DNA of 64,000 nucleotides from CALKZN01 sp050633785 (lineage in GTDB: Bacteria; Pseudomonadota; Gammaproteobacteria; Arenicellales; Arenicellaceae), in NCBI GenBank assembly GCA_050633785.1, contig JBOEHE010000043.1, positions 1 to 64,000 on the forward strand, read 5' to 3'. Shown piece after piece: positions 60,741 through 64,000 of the stretch (positions are counted from its first letter, which is position 1; every line of letters starts with the position of its first letter). The translations under genes were made by a program, and so were the position numbers. Below the pieces are notes generated by a model. The model worked only from the letters and a program-made list of their open reading frames with translations. It was not told where the DNA came from and did not search any database.

Positions 60741-61499
60741 TTAGTTCTTTTCACCGCTGTCGGAATAATAGTCTTTAAACGCGCTGAAGACCCATTGCCT
60801 GCCGCCCAAAATAACACTGTAGCCTTTCCTGTCTTGGGGTGGGTGGTTTTGGCTATCTTCTAATACTAATTCGTAGATCAACTGGTTTAACTTTCCCATT
60901 TCCTTTTTTATGGTTTTGAATGTGTCTTTCGAGGCCATAAAAGGTACGTATTTGAAATAGAAATCGTCGTTTGCCTGATCAATATTTGAAAATTCTTCCA
61001 GGACTGTTTTTCTCAAATATTGTTCAATAGGGCCATTCTTGATCCATTTTATATTGGGGGAGGCTAATAGTTTGATGATGTCACCGGGTTGATCCAGTTC
61101 GATTAACTTGAGGCCCTCCAACTTTTTCAATAGCTTGCGAACGACCGTTTCTTCAAACGAGTAGTTGTCTAGAATTTCTTTGAATGACCAATGGTTCAGG
61201 CTAAGAAACATCATCAGCAATAAGGCAGGGTCTTTAACAAGAGAAATTTCTTGTTCTATTGTCAGCTTGTAGAGGTTCTTTTTAGGGTTTTCACTTTCTT
61301 TGAGTATTTCAGACAATGGGATGTTGAGGATTTCTGAGAATTGCAAAAGTTTTGACAAACTGATGTCTGATTTTCTTGAGAATAGGTTCTTGATTGTGCT
61401 TTCAGCCATACCTGTCTTATTCGCTATATCAATATATCGAATGTTTTTTGCTTTGAAACTGTTTTTCAAAGACTCCAGTATTTTCTCAATGTCTTTCAT
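60741..61499 (-). CDS. XRE-type HTH regulator of unknown class
   Basis: This 252-aa protein begins with a Cro/C1-type HTH: YIDIANKTGMAESTIKNLFSRKSDISLSKLLQFSEIL (about residues 22-60). A second winged-helix-like segment follows (SFKEILDNYSFEETVVRKLLKKLEGLKLIEL), then a helical C-terminus. It is divergent from the 167-aa unknown gene, with a dyad operator-like sequence between. It probably regulates that gene. No ligand domain is recognised. Confidence 0.75.
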   Translation of the reverse strand: MKDIEKILESLKNSFKAKNIRYIDIANKTGMAESTIKNLFSRKSDISLSKLLQFSEILNIPLSEILKESENPKKNLYKLTIEQEISLVKDPALLLMMFLSLNHWSFKEILDNYSFEETVVRKLLKKLEGLKLIELDQPGDIIKLLASPNIKWIKNGPIEQYLRKTVLEEFSNIDQANDDFYFKYVPFMASKDTFKTIKKEMGKLNQLIYELVLEDSQNHPPQDRKGYSVILGGRQWVFSAFKDYYSDSGEKN

Positions 61500-61586
61500 A
61501 TTTCTTCTCGATGTGTACTTGTATTTGCTACAAAAGAACTGAATTTTAGTACTTTGAATTTGGTTTGTTGATTATAGTCTCTTTGG

Positions 61587-61613
61587 TGGTACTTTTGTCA
61601 CACAAAGTAACCA
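61587..61613. promoter_or_regulatory. Imperfect dyad between the divergent HTH gene and its neighbour
   Basis: TGGTACTTTTGT (61587-61598) and ACAAAGTAACCA (61602-61613) form an imperfect inverted repeat around CAC, 13 nt before the downstream ATG. A related half-site, AGTACTTTGA, lies at 61549-61558. Confidence 0.5.
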
Positions 61614-61625
61614 CAGAGGTGATTT

Positions 61626-62129
61626 ATGAGTAATCTAAAATTAAGTAACGGTGAAGTACATCCCAAGTTAACTAAATTGGAAGAATACATTAAGGTGAAT
61701 AAACTGCCTTTCATTCACAAGAAGAAAGTCAAGTATGACAAAAGCCAATATGGTTCTACCCATTTTCTGATTGATAGTAAAGGTAAGTTCCATATTCGCA
61801 CTTGGTTCAGTCAAGGCAAAAAGTTTGATGGTGATTCATTCGGTTTCGTTGCCGTACTGCTCAATGAAAACAAAGAACGCCTTTATGTCACTAAATTTCG
61901 AAAAGGCATTAATGGGCGTGGTACCGGAAGCACTAAGGTAGTGCGTATGGAGGATTCAACAAATTTGCCTGAATGGGCGGTTGATGATGTGAAGTATGTA
62001 TACGTCAAATTTTTCAAATATCAAAAACGTGATGATGCAAAAATTTGGGCCGGTATTGGAGATTTAATTCGTCGATTTCTGGAGGCGAATAGTGATGAAC
62101 CAACCGAGGGCGCTAAAGCGGGTGCTTAA
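61626..62129 (+). CDS. Hypothetical protein divergent from an HTH regulator
   Basis: This 167-aa cytosolic, strongly basic protein has GGTGATTT at the ribosome site. It is beta-rich in the middle: YGSTHFLIDSKGKFHIRTWF, DSFGFVAVLLNENKERLYVTKFRKGI, GTGSTKVVRMEDST. It ends in a helix (KIWAGIGDLIRRFLEAN) and an Ala/Gly-rich tail. I recognise no family. It is divergent from the HTH gene and followed by a strong terminator, so it is a self-contained unit, perhaps a prophage-like or defence gene. Confidence 0.65.
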   Translation: MSNLKLSNGEVHPKLTKLEEYIKVNKLPFIHKKKVKYDKSQYGSTHFLIDSKGKFHIRTWFSQGKKFDGDSFGFVAVLLNENKERLYVTKFRKGINGRGTGSTKVVRMEDSTNLPEWAVDDVKYVYVKFFKYQKRDDAKIWAGIGDLIRRFLEANSDEPTEGAKAGA

Positions 62130-62138
62130 CTGTTTAGT

Positions 62139-62184
62139 CAGGCCTTCTACAGGGCAATTGCTTTGTAGAAGGTCTGGTTTTTTT
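62139..62184 (+). terminator. Intrinsic terminator after the 167-aa gene
   Basis: A 13-bp stem (CAGGCCTTCTACA at 62139-62151 with TGTAGAAGGTCTG at 62164-62176, one G-U pair) is followed by seven T (62178-62184). Confidence 0.93.
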
Positions 62185-62357
62185 GGTTTTTAGTAAGCCA
62201 TAATAATGCTTCACAAGTGTGCGTTGAATGCGATTTGCGCAGTCTTGTAGTGCATCGAGGGTTTATTACTACTCTAATCTCTTGTTTTATCCTGTTGGCA
62301 CGATTATCGCTTAGATGTCTGTTAATCAAATAGTTAATAGACTTCAGGAGAATAGTT

Positions 62358-63191
62358 ATGGCCTATTTAGAGCCTTCAGAATTTGTGACCAAAATGGTGG
62401 ACTCGGGTGAGTCTAAAGTCTACATGTCAACCAAAGACACATTGATTAGAGCGTTTATGGCGGGGGCAATTCTTGGCCTGGCCGCCGTTTTCGCAATTAC
62501 CGTGGCGACCAAAACTGGTTCGATCCTGATTGGTTCTATCTTGTTTCCAGTCGGTTTTATCATGCTGTATCTGATGAAGTTTGATTTGTTGACGGGAGTG
62601 TTTACTCTGGTGCCACTGGCTTTGTTGGATAAACGACCCGGGGTGACCCTGGGGCAGGTGATGCGCAATTGGGGCCTGGTCTTTGTGGGTAATTTCGCGG
62701 GGGCATTAACCACGGCAACTATGATGGCGTTTATTTTGACCTACGGTTTTAATACCGACGGCGGCGCTCTGGCGGCTAAAGTAGCCAGCATTGGTGAGTC
62801 TCGTACACTGGGTTATCAAACACATGGTATTGGCGGTTGGTTCACCATTTTTATTCGCGGCATGCTGTGCAACTGGATGGTGTCAATGGGGGTTGTTGGG
62901 GCTATGATTTCTACGTCGGCCAGCAGCAAGATGGCGGCGATGTGGATGCCGGTTATGTTGTTCTTTTTCATGGGGTTTGAGCATTCCATCGTGAATATGT
63001 TTCTATTCCCGTTTTCAATGATTATGGGCGGTGAGTTCACGGTGATGGATTACTTGGTCTGGAACGAGATTCCAACCGTGTTGGGTAATTTATTTGGTGG
63101 ACTTTTTCTGGTTGGCTTGCCATTGTATTTCACTCATGTAAGAACCAGTCCGGAGCGTAAAATTGGCTCAGCTAACAATGCTGTTATATAA
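62358..63191 (+). CDS. Formate/nitrite transporter family protein (NirC-like)
   Basis: This 277-aa inner-membrane protein has six segments and the FNT signature FDLLTGVFTLVPLALLDKR and FIRGMLCNWMVSMGVVGAMIS. Pentameric FNT channels pass formate, nitrite or related anions with protons. AGGAG lies 7 nt upstream of the ATG. The PP2C-type gene follows by 77 bp. In pseudomonads, a nitrite transporter and a kinase/phosphatase fusion lie together in the nitrate assimilation locus, so nitrite is the likely substrate; this is inferred from synteny. Confidence 0.9.
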   Translation: MAYLEPSEFVTKMVDSGESKVYMSTKDTLIRAFMAGAILGLAAVFAITVATKTGSILIGSILFPVGFIMLYLMKFDLLTGVFTLVPLALLDKRPGVTLGQVMRNWGLVFVGNFAGALTTATMMAFILTYGFNTDGGALAAKVASIGESRTLGYQTHGIGGWFTIFIRGMLCNWMVSMGVVGAMISTSASSKMAAMWMPVMLFFFMGFEHSIVNMFLFPFSMIMGGEFTVMDYLVWNEIPTVLGNLFGGLFLVGLPLYFTHVRTSPERKIGSANNAVI

Positions 63192-63268
63192 ATCGGTATA
63201 ACTCTGCACACAAAACTAACATCAATCAGTGCCACCGCTGTGTCAACACAGTGGTTGCACATCTTTAT

Positions 63269-64000
63269 ATGACTCGACTCACCGCATCCATAGGACAATA
63301 CTCCTTTAAGGGGTTGAAGGCATCGAATCAGGACAGTCATGGCGTTATTGTTCCTAACGATCCGCAATTGAGTACCAAAGGTATTGCCGTGGCGATTGCT
63401 GATGGCATCAGTTCGAGCGACGTGAGTCATATCGCCAGTCAGATATCCATTAAAGGTTTTCTTGAGGATTATTATTGCACCAGTGACACTTGGTCAGTGA
63501 AGACGTCGGCGCAGAGAGTTGTGCAGGCGAATAATTCCTGGCTTTTTGCTCAGAACCATCGTGATAATCAGTTCAGGTTGAATAAGGATAAAGGCTATGT
63601 CTGTACGTTTTCGGCACTGGTTCTAAAGTCCAACACTGCCTATCTGTTCCATGTAGGTGATGCTCAAATCAGTAGGTTGAAGAGTGTCTCACGCGATAAG
63701 ACCGACGTTTTGACCGAGCAACATCGGCTGCGGCTATCGGATAATAAGAGCTATCTGGCGCGCGCACTTGGCATCTCTCAATCGTTGGACATCGATTATC
63801 GGGAACTGCCACTCAGAGTTGGTGATACCTTTTTATTGGCAACCGATGGCGTGTATGAATATGTTAGCGATGAGTTCGTTTGTTCAATGCTTGATTCGTA
63901 CCCAGATGATCTTGATACGGCAGCAAAACGAATCGTAGAAGAGGCTATCATAGAGGGCAGTGATGATAATCTGACCACGCAACTCATACGGATTGAGTCC
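63269..64000 (+). CDS. PP2C-type phosphatase domain, probably kinase/phosphatase fusion (cut by window edge)
   Basis: The reading frame begins at ATG 63269 and stays open for 244 codons to the window end. It shows a PP2C domain: YSFKGLKASNQDSHGVIVP, AVAIADGISSSDVSH, AYLFHVGDAQISRL and FLLATDGVYEYVSDEF, giving the metal-binding Asp residues. The PP2C domain ends at the window edge. Proteins of this layout usually continue into a Ser/Thr kinase domain and lie next to nitrate/nitrite assimilation genes. The kinase part is outside the window and inferred. Confidence 0.85.
   Translation, partial: MTRLTASIGQYSFKGLKASNQDSHGVIVPNDPQLSTKGIAVAIADGISSSDVSHIASQISIKGFLEDYYCTSDTWSVKTSAQRVVQANNSWLFAQNHRDNQFRLNKDKGYVCTFSALVLKSNTAYLFHVGDAQISRLKSVSRDKTDVLTEQHRLRLSDNKSYLARALGISQSLDIDYRELPLRVGDTFLLATDGVYEYVSDEFVCSMLDSYPDDLDTAAKRIVEEAIIEGSDDNLTTQLIRIES

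Noticed and set aside
1..64000. tRNA and rRNA genes
   Set aside because: No cloverleaf, GTTCRANNC-type T-arm in context, or rRNA segment was recognised on either strand; a covariance search would be decisive.

Overview
This window looks like the chromosome of a free-living, probably marine, gammaproteobacterium of moderate to low GC. The evidence is a FabY-type beta-ketoacyl-ACP synthase, a family B DNA polymerase II, a bkd-type branched-chain dehydrogenase beside its Lrp-type regulator, a formate/nitrite transporter followed by a PP2C protein, and several large secreted repeat proteins. I cannot name the genus. Both ends cut through genes: bkdA-like at the left and a PP2C phosphatase at the right.

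Layout. 1-7.9 kb holds housekeeping and accessory metabolism: E1 alpha of branched-chain 2-oxoacid dehydrogenase, bkdR, DinB-like, LysE exporter, NIPSNAP, GlxA/AraC regulator, fabY, a methyltransferase-like protein and a glycosyltransferase. 7.9-9.0 kb is a 1-kb non-coding block with tandem minisatellites, a duplicated ~85-bp cassette and a perfect palindrome. It is followed by a leaderless lysozyme (9-9.8 kb) and an OhrR-like MarR regulator. 10.8-14.8 kb is a secreted DUF1800/DUF1501/CxxCH trio. 14.9-20.0 kb (minus strand) is a complete STM4011-STM4015-type cluster: two radical SAM enzymes, a sulfatase-fold protein, an ATP-grasp-like protein and a leucine-rich-repeat protein, with ATGA-coupled junctions. 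20.1-25.2 kb holds a coupled methyltransferase/GT2/B12-radical SAM operon divergent from a membrane GT-C/TPR protein. 25.9-40.2 kb carries a beta-propeller-like repeat protein, polB, a decayed secreted-protein gene, a MazG-like hydrolase, a 2OG oxygenase, a spermidine-synthase-like protein, a 1372-aa Ig-like repeat protein and a GEVED/Big_5 surface protein.

40.8-56.8 kb is a defence and toxin island: Phd/RelE, a broken RAYT transposase with a REP-like palindrome, an AbiEi/AbiEii pair, a Fic remnant, DUF2130, a single-TRD S-like protein, hsdM, hsdS, a predicted structured RNA plus the HEPN protein AbiF, hsdR, a YgjP-like metallopeptidase, and SymE. Most of it lies between inverted copies of a short GGGCTCTG repeat. 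56.8-64 kb returns to ordinary genes: a membrane protein, an RluA-type pseudouridine synthase, a Fic protein with its own operator array, an SDR, an HTH regulator divergent from an unknown gene, a NirC/FocA transporter and the PP2C gene.

Best candidates for something little described: the STM4011-4015 cluster, which looks like a peptide or protein maturation system whose product is unknown; the AbiF protein with an adjacent promoter-RNA-terminator unit embedded between hsdS and hsdR; and a short C-terminal tail (CFP...NG...CL) shared by unrelated secreted proteins of this genome.
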